A stretch of 64,000 bases of DNA from Pararoseomonas sp. SCSIO 73927 (lineage in GTDB: Bacteria; Pseudomonadota; Alphaproteobacteria; Acetobacterales; Acetobacteraceae), in the NCBI RefSeq assembly GCF_037040815.1, contig NZ_CP146232.1, positions 4,186,001-4,250,000 on the forward strand. Reading direction: 5' to 3'. Positions 1 through 8,917 of the stretch are shown here, piece after piece (the first letter of the stretch is position 1; the number at the start of each line of letters is the position of its first letter). The notes below the pieces were generated by a model that was not told the DNA's origin, did not search any database, and worked only from the letters and a program-made list of their open reading frames with translations. The position numbers were made by a program, and so were the translations under genes.

Positions 1-419
1 CGCGCGGGCAGCTGACCGGCCGCGCCGTCCACCTGCAGGTCGCGGGTCTGCACCGCCGCGACGGCCGGCGGCATCTGGATGCCGCGATCGCTCATCACGC
101 GCTTCACGGCATCCGCCGGGGTGGCCTGACGGCGCGCCTCGGTGGGCGAGAGCGTCTCGAAGGGCTTGGCGCCGAGCGCGGTCAGGGTCTGGAGCACCGC
201 GGCCATGTCCGGGGCCGGGCTGGCCGGCCCGGCCGCCGGCTGCGCCGCCATGGTCGGGGACGCGGCCGGCTGGGCATGGAGCGCCTGCCCCATCCCGCTC
301 AGGGCAAGGCAGCCCGCCGTGGTGCCGGCAAGGAGGGCGGCCCGGAGGCCTCGGGCGGTGAATGCGGTCATGCGGGTGAGCTTCTCCGGCGGTCTGTCGG
401 GAGGCACCGCGTCCTGCAT
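1..419 (-). CDS. Secreted alpha/beta hydrolase (acetyl-esterase type), 3'-truncated by the window edge
   Basis: My own minus-strand translation from the ATG at 419 gives an open frame to the window edge. An alternative ATG at 371 has an equally good Shine-Dalgarno. After M17 comes an Arg-containing n-region, a hydrophobic stretch (LRAALLAGTTAGCLALSG) and AQPA, a likely signal peptide. The mature part has the pattern of the N-terminal cap of HSL-type esterases: MAAVLQTLTALGAKPFETLSP, then EARRQATPADAVKRV, then LQVDGAAGQLPAR. The catalytic HGGG and GxSxG motifs would lie beyond the edge, so the call rests only on the N-terminal pattern. The frame remains open with typical GC-rich codon use. Confidence 0.6.
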   Translation of the reverse strand, partial: MQDAVPPDRPPEKLTRMTAFTARGLRAALLAGTTAGCLALSGMGQALHAQPAASPTMAAQPAAGPASPAPDMAAVLQTLTALGAKPFETLSPTEARRQATPADAVKRVMSDRGIQMPPAVAAVQTRDLQVDGAAGQLPA

Positions 420-443
420 CGGCGCTGGCCTCCTCGGACGCGC

Positions 444-1496
444 CTAAGTCTCATCCGGGTGGAGGGTTCCGCTCGTGGCAGGTGAACTGGACGCTGCGCC
501 GGGTTTCTGGACGCCCTGCCGGCCAGAAGGATTCGTCACGACCTCGCCGCTCCGGGTGGATCTGGTATCCGGCGCCTTCGGCCAGGTCTGACCACTCAGG
601 CTGCGGAGGATGGCCGGGTCCACTCCATGGCTGGCGCGGAAGGCCCGCGAGAGTGACGAGGGATCGGCATAGCCGACGGCCGCTGCAACGGCCTTCAACG
701 GCAGGTCGGTGGTTTGAAGAAGGCGTGCGGCCGCACGAAGCCGCACCGACTGGACGAACTCCATGGGCCCGCCACCAAGTGCCCGCGCGAAATGGTCGGC
801 GAAGGAGGCCCGGCTCATCCCGGCCTTCTCGGCGAGGCTCGCGACCGTATGGGGCACGCCAGGGTTCTCCAGCACCGTCAGGGCAGCACGGGCGAGGCGA
901 GGATCCCCAGGGAGTGACGAGGCGAGCAGGCCGTGGTCCCGGCGGCGGAGTTGGCCCCGTAGAAGGGCGACGAGACAGGCCTTCATCAGCGCCTCGGTCA
1001 TCGCCGCGGTGCCAAGGCCGGGCGCCGCGACCTCCGCCCGCATGAGGTCAAAGATGCGCTGGCCCGCCTCATCGGGCGGCATCTCCACCACCGCTTCGGT
1101 CAGCAGGTCGAAGAGGCCGAGGGCACGTCTATCAGGGGCCGGGATGGAGCCGCACAGGAGGAGCGTTCCGGGGCTGTCGCCGGCCACGAACGCCGCGAGC
1201 CCGTCCGCGAAAGGGCCGCAGTGGTCCTCCGCACTCGCCTCCCGCGCTCCGGGCCAGGCATCGCCGACGACATGGGCTTGCCGGGGTGGCACGACGATGA
1301 TGCTGCCCGGCGAGTAGGGCAGCGGGGCGGCATTGCCGACCTGCACGGTTCCGGACCCGGATAGCACGTGGTGGACCGTCACGGTCTCGAAGGGCGCGAA
1401 AGCGAGGCGCCAGCCCTGCCCGATGGTGCAGACCGAAGTGGAGTGGAGATGGACGGCGAGCGCCGTCAGGAGCCGGTCGTGGCTGGTCGCTGTCAT
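444..1496 (-). CDS. AraC-family transcriptional regulator with N-terminal cupin sensor
   Basis: 350 residues. The N-terminal part resembles an AraC-binding/cupin_6 sensor (VTVHHVLSGSGTVQVGNAAPLPYSPGSIIVVPPRQAHVVG, residues ~35-80). The C-terminal ~100 residues form the double helix-turn-helix of the AraC/XylS family (HTVASLAEKAGMSRASFADHFARALGG, then LPLKAVAAAVGYADPSSLSRAFRASHGVDP). A low-complexity Ser/Pro/Gly tail of ~45 residues follows the HTH, longer than usual for the family. It is presumably a DNA-binding activator or repressor. The only neighbour in the same direction is the DoxX gene, 155 bp upstream, and AraC-cupin regulators of this class often sit next to small redox or quinone-related genes. 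The effector is unknown. Confidence 0.88.
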   Translation of the reverse strand: MTATSHDRLLTALAVHLHSTSVCTIGQGWRLAFAPFETVTVHHVLSGSGTVQVGNAAPLPYSPGSIIVVPPRQAHVVGDAWPGAREASAEDHCGPFADGLAAFVAGDSPGTLLLCGSIPAPDRRALGLFDLLTEAVVEMPPDEAGQRIFDLMRAEVAAPGLGTAAMTEALMKACLVALLRGQLRRRDHGLLASSLPGDPRLARAALTVLENPGVPHTVASLAEKAGMSRASFADHFARALGGGPMEFVQSVRLRAAARLLQTTDLPLKAVAAAVGYADPSSLSRAFRASHGVDPAILRSLSGQTWPKAPDTRSTRSGEVVTNPSGRQGVQKPGAASSSPATSGTLHPDET

Positions 1497-1651
1497 GCCC
1501 TGGCCTCAGTTTGCAGCGAAGACCCATCCTCAGCCGCGGCGACGAGGCAACGCGGCACGCTGGATCTGGCTGCCGGTCCTGGCACAAAGGCGCCGGGTCC
1601 GGATCCCCGCCGCGATCGATGGTCCCCCTCGCTCCGAGATCCGCGCGGAGT

Positions 1652-2104
1652 TCAGGGATGTTTCGTGATCTCACCCGCCCAGCCGCGCCGTGGCCTGAAC
1701 GGCCAGTCCACGATGCCGCCCGCAAAGAGCGCCCACCACACGATCACGGGCTGCAGTGCCAAGCGTGGCACATGGTACCACCAGCCGAGCTGGACCTCCC
1801 CCGACGGGAGCCCGGCGATCGCGTGCTTGACGTTCGCGGGGAAGACCAGGACGGCGTAGAGAGCGAGCCCGATCGCCGCCGCACGTCGAAGCCGGCCGCT
1901 CATCAGGCCCACCGCGCCGGCGATCTCACAGAGGCCGGTGAGCAGGATGACCTGCCGCGGAAAGGGCACCCACTCCGGCGTGATCAGGAGGAAGGGATCC
2001 GGGGTGGCGAGGTGGAAGATGCCGGCCGCAAAATAGAGGGCCGCCAGCAGGAGGCGGAAGATGTCGCGTCCTCGGGTGGGTCGGGGCCGTGTGGCAGGCC
2101 TCAT
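1652..2104 (-). CDS. DoxX-family integral membrane protein
   Basis: 150 residues from the ATG at 2104, chosen because GGAGGG lies just upstream; the longer open frame has no such support. Four hydrophobic segments are visible: FRLLLAALYFAAGIFHL, VILLTGLCEIAGAVGLM, AAIGLALYAVLVFPANVKHAI and LQPVIVWWALFAGGIV. The pattern FAAGIFHLATPDPFL ... LTGLCEIAGAVGLM is typical of DoxX/DoxD-like proteins, small four-helix membrane proteins linked in some bacteria to thiosulfate or quinone redox and in others uncharacterised. The gene is transcribed away from the ParD-like gene that starts at 2262. Confidence 0.85.
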   Translation of the reverse strand: MRPATRPRPTRGRDIFRLLLAALYFAAGIFHLATPDPFLLITPEWVPFPRQVILLTGLCEIAGAVGLMSGRLRRAAAIGLALYAVLVFPANVKHAIAGLPSGEVQLGWWYHVPRLALQPVIVWWALFAGGIVDWPFRPRRGWAGEITKHP

Positions 2105-2261
2105 GTGAGTTATCCCTCCACCGGGTGGTCGGAGCGGAGACATGGGGCGACGCCAGTCACTTGGCAGGCCGCCATGGTTCCCCGCGATCCTGAGCTTTCG
2201 ATAAGCTGACAGAACAGGGTGTGAGGATTTCACCCCCAATGGCGGTCTGCTAGCCTATGTT

Positions 2262-2459
2262 GTGCCTTCCAGCGATCCCCTGACCGTCTCGCTCACCCCC
2301 GAGCTCCGCCGCTTCATTGAGGCCCAGGTCGCCTCCGGGCGTTACCAGACCGCGAGCGAGGTTGTCCGAGCCGGTCTGCGGCTCCTGACCAAGGCCGATC
2401 CGCCTCGGGCGATCGCGGCAGCCCCCATTTCCACGCCAGAGATCCTCCCGGACGACTGA
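2262..2459 (+). CDS. Orphan ParD-like ribbon-helix-helix antitoxin
   Basis: 65 residues with a GTG start. The core SLTPELRRFIEAQVASGRYQTASEVVRAGLRLL matches the ParD/CopG-type ribbon-helix-helix: a beta strand, then the helix with the SGRYxTASEVVRxGLRLL signature. ParD antitoxins normally precede a parE toxin gene and overlap it. Here the next gene, only 5 bp downstream, is a hybrid histidine kinase and no ParE-sized frame is present. The C-terminal toxin-binding tail is short (DPPRAIAAAPISTPEILPDD). It may be a solitary antitoxin, a transcriptional autoregulator co-transcribed with the kinase, or the remnant of a toxin-antitoxin pair. Confidence 0.75.
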   Translation: MPSSDPLTVSLTPELRRFIEAQVASGRYQTASEVVRAGLRLLTKADPPRAIAAAPISTPEILPDD

Positions 2460-2464
2460 CCACC

Positions 2465-5400
2465 ATGACCGAGCAAGGAACCTCGCCGTCCTGGACGGAG
2501 GAGGAGCGCCTCGCCGCGCTCCACCGGACCGGCCTCCTCGATACCCCGCCCGAGCAGGCCTATGACGACCTGGTACGTCTGGCCGCTGACCTCGTCGGCG
2601 TGCCCATGGCCGCCGTCCACCTCGTGGCCGAGGACCGGCAGTGGGGCAAGGCCGAACTCGGCCTCGGCACCCGCGACATCCCGCGCGACACCGCCTTCTG
2701 CCCGACCGCCATGCTGGACCCAGAAGGGCTGGTGGTGCCGGATGCCGCCAAGGACCCGCGCTTCGCGACCAACCCGCTGGTCACAGGCGGGCCCGGCATT
2801 CGTTTCTACGCGGGCGTGCCCCTGATGTCGGAGGGCCTGCCGATCGGCGCCCTCTGCGTCATCGACACGGAGCCGCATGAGGGTGGGCTGGACGAGCGCC
2901 AGCGCTTTGCCCTGAAGGCACTCGCCGCCCAGGTCAGCAGCCAGATCGCGCTCCGCCGGGCCCTGACCGAGCGGGACAGGGTCACGGCCGAGCGGGACCG
3001 GGCCGACGCCCTCCGCCGCCAGACCCTGGATAGCGCGACAGACTTCGCTATCGTCAGCATGGACCTGTCCCGGACGATCACCGGTTGGAACACCGGGGCG
3101 GTGAACATCTGCGGCTGGACGGAGGCCGCGATCCTCGGCCAGCCCGCGGACCTCATCTTCACCCCGGAGGACCGCGAAGCCGGCGTTCCGGAGCTGGAGA
3201 CCCGGCGGGCAGCCCGGGATGGGCGGGCCACCGACGAGCGCTGGCACCTGCGGGAGGACGGCTCCCGCTTCTGGGCCTCGGGCGAGATGATGCCGCTCCG
3301 GGACGAGGGGGGTGCCCATATCGGCTACCTGAAGATGCTGCGCGACCGCACGGAGCAGCACCTGGCGGGCGAGGCCCTGGAGCAGCTGAACGAGCGGCAC
3401 CGTCTCGCGCAGAGGGCAACGCGCGACGCCATCTGGGACTGGAACCTGGAGACCAACAGCGTCCGCTGGAACGAGGCGCTCCGGGAGGCCTACGGCTGGG
3501 CTCCCGAGCAGGTGGAGCCGACCGGGGACTGGTGGATCGCGAGGATCCATCCCGATGACCGGGCCAGGATCGGCCGCAGCATACACGCCGTCATCGACGG
3601 CACGGGAGCGGGCTGGACCGAGGAGTACCGCTTCCGCCGGGCCGACGGCAGCTACGCAGAGGTGCTGGACCGGGGCTACGTCATCCGCGACCGCGCGGGC
3701 CGGGCGACCCGCATGATCGGCGCCATGCTCGACATGACGGGGATGCGGAGGGTGGAAGCCGCCCTGCGCGTGAGCGAGGACCGCCTCAGGTCTATCCTGG
3801 AGACGGTTGATGCCGCCTTCGCGATCGTCCAGGTCAAGTTCGATACGAACGACGAGCCGGTGGACTACCGCTTCGTCGAGGCCAACGCCGGGTTCGAGCG
3901 CCAAGCCGGTGTCGATCTGCGCGGCAAGTGGGTCACCGAGTTCGCCCCGGACCTGGAGAAGTTCTGGTTCGAGACCTACGGGCACGTGGCCAAGACCGGC
4001 GAGCGCGCGAACTTTGAGAGCTACGCGGAGGCGTTCAAGCGCTGGTTCGACGTGCGAGCGGTCCGGGTCGGCGACCCCGCCGAGCGGACGATCGCGATCA
4101 TCTTCAACGACGTCACTGCCCGGCGGGAGGCGGAGGAGCGCCTGCGCGCCAGCGAGGCGATCGCGCGCGAGAACGTGCAGCGCGTTCAGCTTGCCCTGGC
4201 AGCAGGCGCGATCGTCGGGACCTGGCACTGGGACCTGCCGACCGACCGCTTCACGGTGGACGAGGCCTTCGCGCATACCTTCGGGCTGGACCCTGCCCTC
4301 GGCCGCGAGGGAATTCCGCTCGCCAGGATTGTCGCGACCGTGCATCCCGACGACCAGGCCGGACTGGCCGCCGCGATCAATGAGGTGATCGCCCGTGGGG
4401 GCGCCTACGCCCACCAATACCGCGTACAGCGCCACGATGGGCGGTACTATTGGATCGAGGCGAACGGCCGCGTGGACCACGGGCCGGACGGCACGCCGCT
4501 GAGCTTCCCGGGCGTGGTCCTCGACGTCCAGGAACGCCGTGCCGTGGAGGCGGAGCGCGACCGGGTCACGGCAGAACTTCGTGCCCTGACAGAGACACTG
4601 GAGCAGCGGGTCTCTGAGCGCACCGCGGACTTGTTGCTGGCCGAGGAGCAGCTGCGCCAGAGCCAGAAGATGGAAGCCGTCGGTCAGCTCACGGGCGGGA
4701 TCGCGCACGACTTCAACAACCTGCTCACTGGCGTGATCGGCGCCCTGGAGCTGCTCAACACCCGCATCGGCCAGGGCCGCCTGAAGGACGTGGACAAGTA
4801 CGTCGTCGCGGCCCAGGGCGCGGCCAAGCGGGCGGCGGCGCTCACCCACCGCCTGCTCGCCTTCTCCCGCCAGCAGACGTTGGACCCTCGGCCCACGGAC
4901 GTGAACCGGCTGGTGGCCGGGATGGAAGACATGATCCGGCGCACGACGGGCCCCTCTATCGATGTTGAGGTTGTCGCGGCAGACGGCCTGTGGCCGACGC
5001 TGGTGGACCCGAACCAGCTGGAGAACGCGCTGCTGAATCTCTGCATCAATGCGCGCGACGCCATGCCGGACGGTGGGCGCCTGACGATCGAGACGGCGAA
5101 CACCCGGCTGGATCAGCGGACCGGCAAGGCGCGGGACATGGAGCCCGGGCAGTACGTCGCGATCAGCGTGACGGACACGGGCACGGGCATGCCGCCCGAC
5201 GTGATCGCGCGCGCCTTCGATCCCTTCTTCACGACCAAGCCGCTCGGCCTGGGCACGGGCCTCGGCCTCTCGATGATCTACGGCTTTGCCAAGCAGTCCG
5301 GCGGGCAGGTGCGGATCCACTCCCAGGTCGGCCTGGGCACGACCATGCGGGTCTACCTGCCCCGGCACCTCGGCAAGGCCGAGGCGGTGGAGGAGGTGCC

Positions 5401-5806
5401 GAGCCTGACCGCGGCGCCGAGGGCGGAAGCGGGCCAGACCGTGCTGGTCGTGGATGACGAGCCGACCGTCCGCATGCTCGTCATGGAGGTGTTGGAGGAG
5501 CTCGGCTACGGGGCCATAGAGGCCGGGGACGGTGCCTCGGGCTTGGCAGTCCTGCAGTCCGATGCCCGGATCGATCTCCTGGTGACCGATGTTGGACTGC
5601 CGGGCGGCATGAACGGTCGTCAGATGGCGGACGCCGCCCGCGTCACCCGGCCCGACATGGAGGTGCTGTTCATCACGGGCTACGCCGAGAACGCGGTGTT
5701 CCGAAACGGCCAGTTGGACCCTGGCATGCACGTCTTGATTAAGCCCTTCGCCATGGAAGCGTTGGCAAGCCGCATCAAGGAACTAATTGGCGGTCCGACG
5801 ATGTAA
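2465..5806 (+). CDS. Hybrid sensor histidine kinase (GAF-PASx4-HisKA-HATPase-REC)
   Basis: 1113 residues. Domains in order: GAF (~10-165, AALHRTGLLDTPPEQAYDDL... FYAGVPLMSEGLPIGALCVID), a coiled linker, four PAS/PAC units (~180-305, 315-435, 440-560, 570-695), a coiled coil (LRALTETLEQRVSERTADLLLAEEQLRQ), HisKA with phospho-acceptor His748 in GGIAHDFNNLL, HATPase_c with N-box NLCINARDAMP, G1 VTDTGTGMPP and G2 GLGTGLGLS, and a C-terminal receiver with phospho-acceptor Asp1042 in LLVTDVGLPGGMNG. No transmembrane segment is seen, so it is probably a cytoplasmic sensor; GAF and PAS domains often bind haem, flavin or bilin. The FNN-L HisKA type with a fused receiver is common in alphaproteobacteria. 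It starts 5 bp after the ParD-like gene, which implies co-transcription. No separate output regulator is adjacent. Confidence 0.95.
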   Translation: MTEQGTSPSWTEEERLAALHRTGLLDTPPEQAYDDLVRLAADLVGVPMAAVHLVAEDRQWGKAELGLGTRDIPRDTAFCPTAMLDPEGLVVPDAAKDPRFATNPLVTGGPGIRFYAGVPLMSEGLPIGALCVIDTEPHEGGLDERQRFALKALAAQVSSQIALRRALTERDRVTAERDRADALRRQTLDSATDFAIVSMDLSRTITGWNTGAVNICGWTEAAILGQPADLIFTPEDREAGVPELETRRAARDGRATDERWHLREDGSRFWASGEMMPLRDEGGAHIGYLKMLRDRTEQHLAGEALEQLNERHRLAQRATRDAIWDWNLETNSVRWNEALREAYGWAPEQVEPTGDWWIARIHPDDRARIGRSIHAVIDGTGAGWTEEYRFRRADGSYAEVLDRGYVIRDRAGRATRMIGAMLDMTGMRRVEAALRVSEDRLRSILETVDAAFAIVQVKFDTNDEPVDYRFVEANAGFERQAGVDLRGKWVTEFAPDLEKFWFETYGHVAKTGERANFESYAEAFKRWFDVRAVRVGDPAERTIAIIFNDVTARREAEERLRASEAIARENVQRVQLALAAGAIVGTWHWDLPTDRFTVDEAFAHTFGLDPALGREGIPLARIVATVHPDDQAGLAAAINEVIARGGAYAHQYRVQRHDGRYYWIEANGRVDHGPDGTPLSFPGVVLDVQERRAVEAERDRVTAELRALTETLEQRVSERTADLLLAEEQLRQSQKMEAVGQLTGGIAHDFNNLLTGVIGALELLNTRIGQGRLKDVDKYVVAAQGAAKRAAALTHRLLAFSRQQTLDPRPTDVNRLVAGMEDMIRRTTGPSIDVEVVAADGLWPTLVDPNQLENALLNLCINARDAMPDGGRLTIETANTRLDQRTGKARDMEPGQYVAISVTDTGTGMPPDVIARAFDPFFTTKPLGLGTGLGLSMIYGFAKQSGGQVRIHSQVGLGTTMRVYLPRHLGKAEAVEEVPSLTAAPRAEAGQTVLVVDDEPTVRMLVMEVLEELGYGAIEAGDGASGLAVLQSDARIDLLVTDVGLPGGMNGRQMADAARVTRPDMEVLFITGYAENAVFRNGQLDPGMHVLIKPFAMEALASRIKELIGGPTM

Positions 5807-6195
5807 CTTCCGATGGAGACATCACGGCTCAAGAAAGTTTGGCCTTGATGTCCGCTTCGGAGCGCGAGTCGCGCCATTAACCAATGGCCGATGTGGGCGC
5901 TGAGCGGACGGGCGAAACTGGCCGAGAGCGGCATGGCCGCTTTCCGGATGCGGAGCACAGGAAGCGGACATATATCCCGTTCGGTTCATGGTTTCCGTAG
6001 CGCTCACGCATGGCACACGAGCGAGTTGCAGCTGAAATCTATCGTCACCAGCCGCGGCGAGTTGTGGGGACGCTGCTTGGAGCGGGGCGAAGCAGGTGAA
6101 GGAAAAGCGCGACGCGCTGCTTCACTTCAGACTTGCAGTTTTTTATCAAGATATAATACAAACTCGCTGAACGGGCCTGGTCTGGAGTGAGTGGA
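5807..6195. other. Intergenic region with 11 bp inverted repeats and a probable acnA promoter
   Basis: No convincing gene in 389 bp. ATGTCCGCTTC at 5848-5858 and its exact reverse complement at 5961-5971 form a widely spaced inverted repeat. An AT-rich patch near 6140-6160 contains a consensus -10 hexamer TATAAT (6152-6157), striking in a GC-rich background and about 39 bp before the aconitase start. No -35 at ideal spacing is obvious; TTGCAG at 6133 is only 13 bp away. Confidence 0.45.
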
Positions 6196-8850
6196 ATGTC
6201 GCAGAGCACTGGCACGCAAGGCGCGCGGCTGTCCGGAGCCTTCGGCGAGCGCCGCATCGTCGCGCTGCCCGCAGCGGCGGGAGGTGCGCAAGCACTGGCC
6301 CGCATGCCCTGGTGCCACCGTATCCTGCTCGAGAACGTGCTTCGCCAACCGGAAGCCGATGCGCGGGAGGCCGGGCGGGCCGCCCTTCTGGCATGGCTCG
6401 AGACAGGACGCTCGGAGGCGGAGATCCCCTTCGCGCCGACCCGCATCCTGATGCACGACACCACCTGCGGCCCGGCCCTGGTGGACATCGCGGCCATGCG
6501 CGACGTGCTGGCACGGGCCGGCGGTGATCCCACGCGGCTGAACCCTGAGGTCCCGGTTGCCACCTCCACCGACCATTCGCTTCCCGTGGACGTCTCCGCG
6601 GTGCCCGGTGCGCTGTGGACCAACATGGCCAACGAGATGGCCCGCAACGCCGAGCGCTACCGCTTCATGAAGTGGGCGGCCGGCTCCGTCAGCGGCTTCC
6701 GCGTGTTCCCGCCGGGCACCGGCATCATGCACACCATCAACCTGGAGCGCCTCGCGACCGTGGTGGCCACGGAGACACGGGACGGCGAGCTCTGGGCCGT
6801 GCCGGACACGCTGGTGGGCACGGACAGCCACACGCCCATGGTGAACGGCATCGGCGTGCTGGGCTGGGGCGTTGGCGGGATCGAGGCCGAGGGCGTGATG
6901 TTCGACGTGCCGGTCTCGCTCCGCGTGCCCGAGGTGATCGGGGTGCGACTGGCGGGCGCCCTGCCGGAGGGAACCTTCGCGACGGACCTCGCCCTGGCCG
7001 TGACGCAGATGCTGCGCCGCTACGGCATCGCCGGCGAGTTCGTGGAGTTCTTCGGGCCGGGCGTCGGCACCCTCACCGCCGGGCAGCGCGCCGTGGTGTC
7101 CAACATGGCGCCCGAGTACGGCGCCACCACCGGCATGTTCCCGATCGACGGCCAGACCCTGGACTACCTGCGCGCCACGGGGCGCGACGCGGCGCAGGTC
7201 GCGCTGGTGGAGGCCTACGCCAAGGCCCAGGGCCTCTGGCACGACCCGGACAACGCGCCGCGCTACACGGATGTGCTGGAGCTGGACCTCTCCTCCCTCC
7301 GCCCCTCCCTCGCCGGGCCCCGCCGGCCCCAGGACCGGCTGGCACCCGCCGAGGTGCCCGCCGCGCTGGAGGCGGCGGGCACCCGCATCGCCGGGGGGGA
7401 GAGAGGCGGCATCCCCTCGGACGCGGTGGCGATCGCCGCCATCACCTCCTGCACCAACACCACGGATCTCGGCCTTCTCGTCGCGGCGGGGCTGGTGGCG
7501 CGCAAGGCGCGTGCGCTCAGCCTTTCCGTGCCGCCCTGGGTGAAGACCTCCCTCACGCCCGGCTCGCCGAGCGCGGAGCGGCGGCTGCGGCGGGCGGGGC
7601 TGCTGGAGGATCTGGAGGCGCTCGGCTTCGGCATCGCCGGCTATGGTTGCGCCACCTGCATCGGCAATTCCGGCCCGCTGCTGCCCGCGGTGGCGGATGC
7701 GGTGGAGGGGGCCGGGCTGAGGCCCGTCGCGGTGCTCTCGGGCAACCGCAACTTCCCGGGCCGGGTCCACGCGCAGATCGAATCCGCCCTGCTCGCCTCC
7801 CCGCCCATGGTGGTGGCCTATGCCGTGGCGGGCCGTGCGGGGCTGGACATCACGCGGGAGGCGCTGGGGATCGCGCCGGGCGGCAGGCCCGTCCACCTGA
7901 CCGACCTCTGGCCGCGCGCGGCGGAGATCGAGGCGGCCGTCGCGGCCGCGAGCGACCCGTCCGACATCGCCGCGGCAGGCGAGGAGGCGGACCGCTCCGC
8001 CGCCTGGGCCGCGCTGGAGGCGCCGGCCACGCCGCTCTTTCCCTGGGATCCCGCCTCCACCTATCTCCGCCCGCCGCCCTTCGTGAATTTGGGGCCGGAG
8101 AGCCAGGCGGCGGGCGTGCTGGCCGCCCACCCGCTGCTGGTGCTCGGCGACGACATCACGACCGACCACATCTCCCCCGCCGGCTCCATCCCGCCCCGCA
8201 GCGACGCCGCGGCCTGGCTGGTGGAGCGGGGCGAGAACCCGCGCGACCTCAACGTCTACGCCTCCCGCCGCGGCAACTGGGAGGTGATGCTGCGCGGGCT
8301 GTTCACGAACAAGGCGGCGGTGAACCACCTCGCGCCCGGCTTCGCGGCCGGCCAGACGGTCTTTGCCCCCACGGGCGAGGTGCTGCCGGCCTGGCGCGCG
8401 GCGGCGCGCTACGCGGAGGCCGGGCTGCCGGTGGTGATCGTCGCTGGCGAGCGCTACGGCACCGGCTCCTCCCGCGACTGGGCGGCCAAGGGCGCGCAGC
8501 TTCTCGGGGCGCGGGCGGTGCTGGCCAATTCCTTCGAGCGGATCCATCGCTCCAACCTCGTCGGCATGGGCGTGCTGCCGCTGCGGCTGCCGGAGGGGTG
8601 GCGCTACGACGCGCTCGGGCTGCGCCCGGGCGACCTTGTCGAGATCGGCTGGGACCCCGCCGCGCTGACACCGCGCGCCGCGGTGCCGGTCACGCTGCGC
8701 CGGGCCGATGGCACGACGGTCCAGGGGACCGCCACCGCGCTGCTGGAGACGGCGCGCGAGGTACGGTTGATCCAGGCCGGCGGCATGATCCCGACGATCC
8801 TGCGCCGCGCCCTCGCGACCACGGGGGAGAGGGCCGCGGCGCCTGCCTGA
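6196..8850 (+). CDS. acnA: Aconitate hydratase (AcnA type)
   Basis: 884 residues from the ATG at 6196, which has GGAG 8 bp upstream; a GTG at 6187 is possible. It is predicted to isomerise citrate/isocitrate via cis-aconitate in the cytoplasm. The [4Fe-4S] ligands are visible as Cys419 in ITSCTNTTD and Cys485/Cys488 in GYGCATCIGNSGPL. Other AcnA blocks are LVGTDSHTPMVNGIGVLGWGVGGIEAE, GDDITTDHISPAGSIP and the C-terminal swivel domain GERYGTGSSRDWAAKG. Length fits the family (~890). The neighbouring Bug receptor and hydrolases suggest this copy may serve tricarboxylate catabolism rather than being the only TCA-cycle enzyme; a related hydratase acting on another tricarboxylate cannot be excluded. 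Confidence 0.9.
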   Translation: MSQSTGTQGARLSGAFGERRIVALPAAAGGAQALARMPWCHRILLENVLRQPEADAREAGRAALLAWLETGRSEAEIPFAPTRILMHDTTCGPALVDIAAMRDVLARAGGDPTRLNPEVPVATSTDHSLPVDVSAVPGALWTNMANEMARNAERYRFMKWAAGSVSGFRVFPPGTGIMHTINLERLATVVATETRDGELWAVPDTLVGTDSHTPMVNGIGVLGWGVGGIEAEGVMFDVPVSLRVPEVIGVRLAGALPEGTFATDLALAVTQMLRRYGIAGEFVEFFGPGVGTLTAGQRAVVSNMAPEYGATTGMFPIDGQTLDYLRATGRDAAQVALVEAYAKAQGLWHDPDNAPRYTDVLELDLSSLRPSLAGPRRPQDRLAPAEVPAALEAAGTRIAGGERGGIPSDAVAIAAITSCTNTTDLGLLVAAGLVARKARALSLSVPPWVKTSLTPGSPSAERRLRRAGLLEDLEALGFGIAGYGCATCIGNSGPLLPAVADAVEGAGLRPVAVLSGNRNFPGRVHAQIESALLASPPMVVAYAVAGRAGLDITREALGIAPGGRPVHLTDLWPRAAEIEAAVAAASDPSDIAAAGEEADRSAAWAALEAPATPLFPWDPASTYLRPPPFVNLGPESQAAGVLAAHPLLVLGDDITTDHISPAGSIPPRSDAAAWLVERGENPRDLNVYASRRGNWEVMLRGLFTNKAAVNHLAPGFAAGQTVFAPTGEVLPAWRAAARYAEAGLPVVIVAGERYGTGSSRDWAAKGAQLLGARAVLANSFERIHRSNLVGMGVLPLRLPEGWRYDALGLRPGDLVEIGWDPAALTPRAAVPVTLRRADGTTVQGTATALLETAREVRLIQAGGMIPTILRRALATTGERAAAPA

Positions 8851-8917
8851 GACGCTGCCCGGCCAGGTTCAGACAACAAGGCCGGCGGAAAGCACGGTCG
8901 GAGGAGGAGTGTTCCCG

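Noticed and set aside
2342..5731. A 1129-codon open frame on the minus strand opposite the hybrid kinase
   Set aside because: It mirrors the kinase codons in GC-rich DNA, is full of Arg/His/Gly-rich low-complexity sequence and has no domain pattern, while the + strand frame has complete, ordered kinase domains.
6127..8547. A long minus-strand frame opposite acnA, and similar long frames elsewhere in region 1
   Set aside because: Antisense shadow frames caused by high GC content; the aconitase cluster ligands are clear on the + strand.
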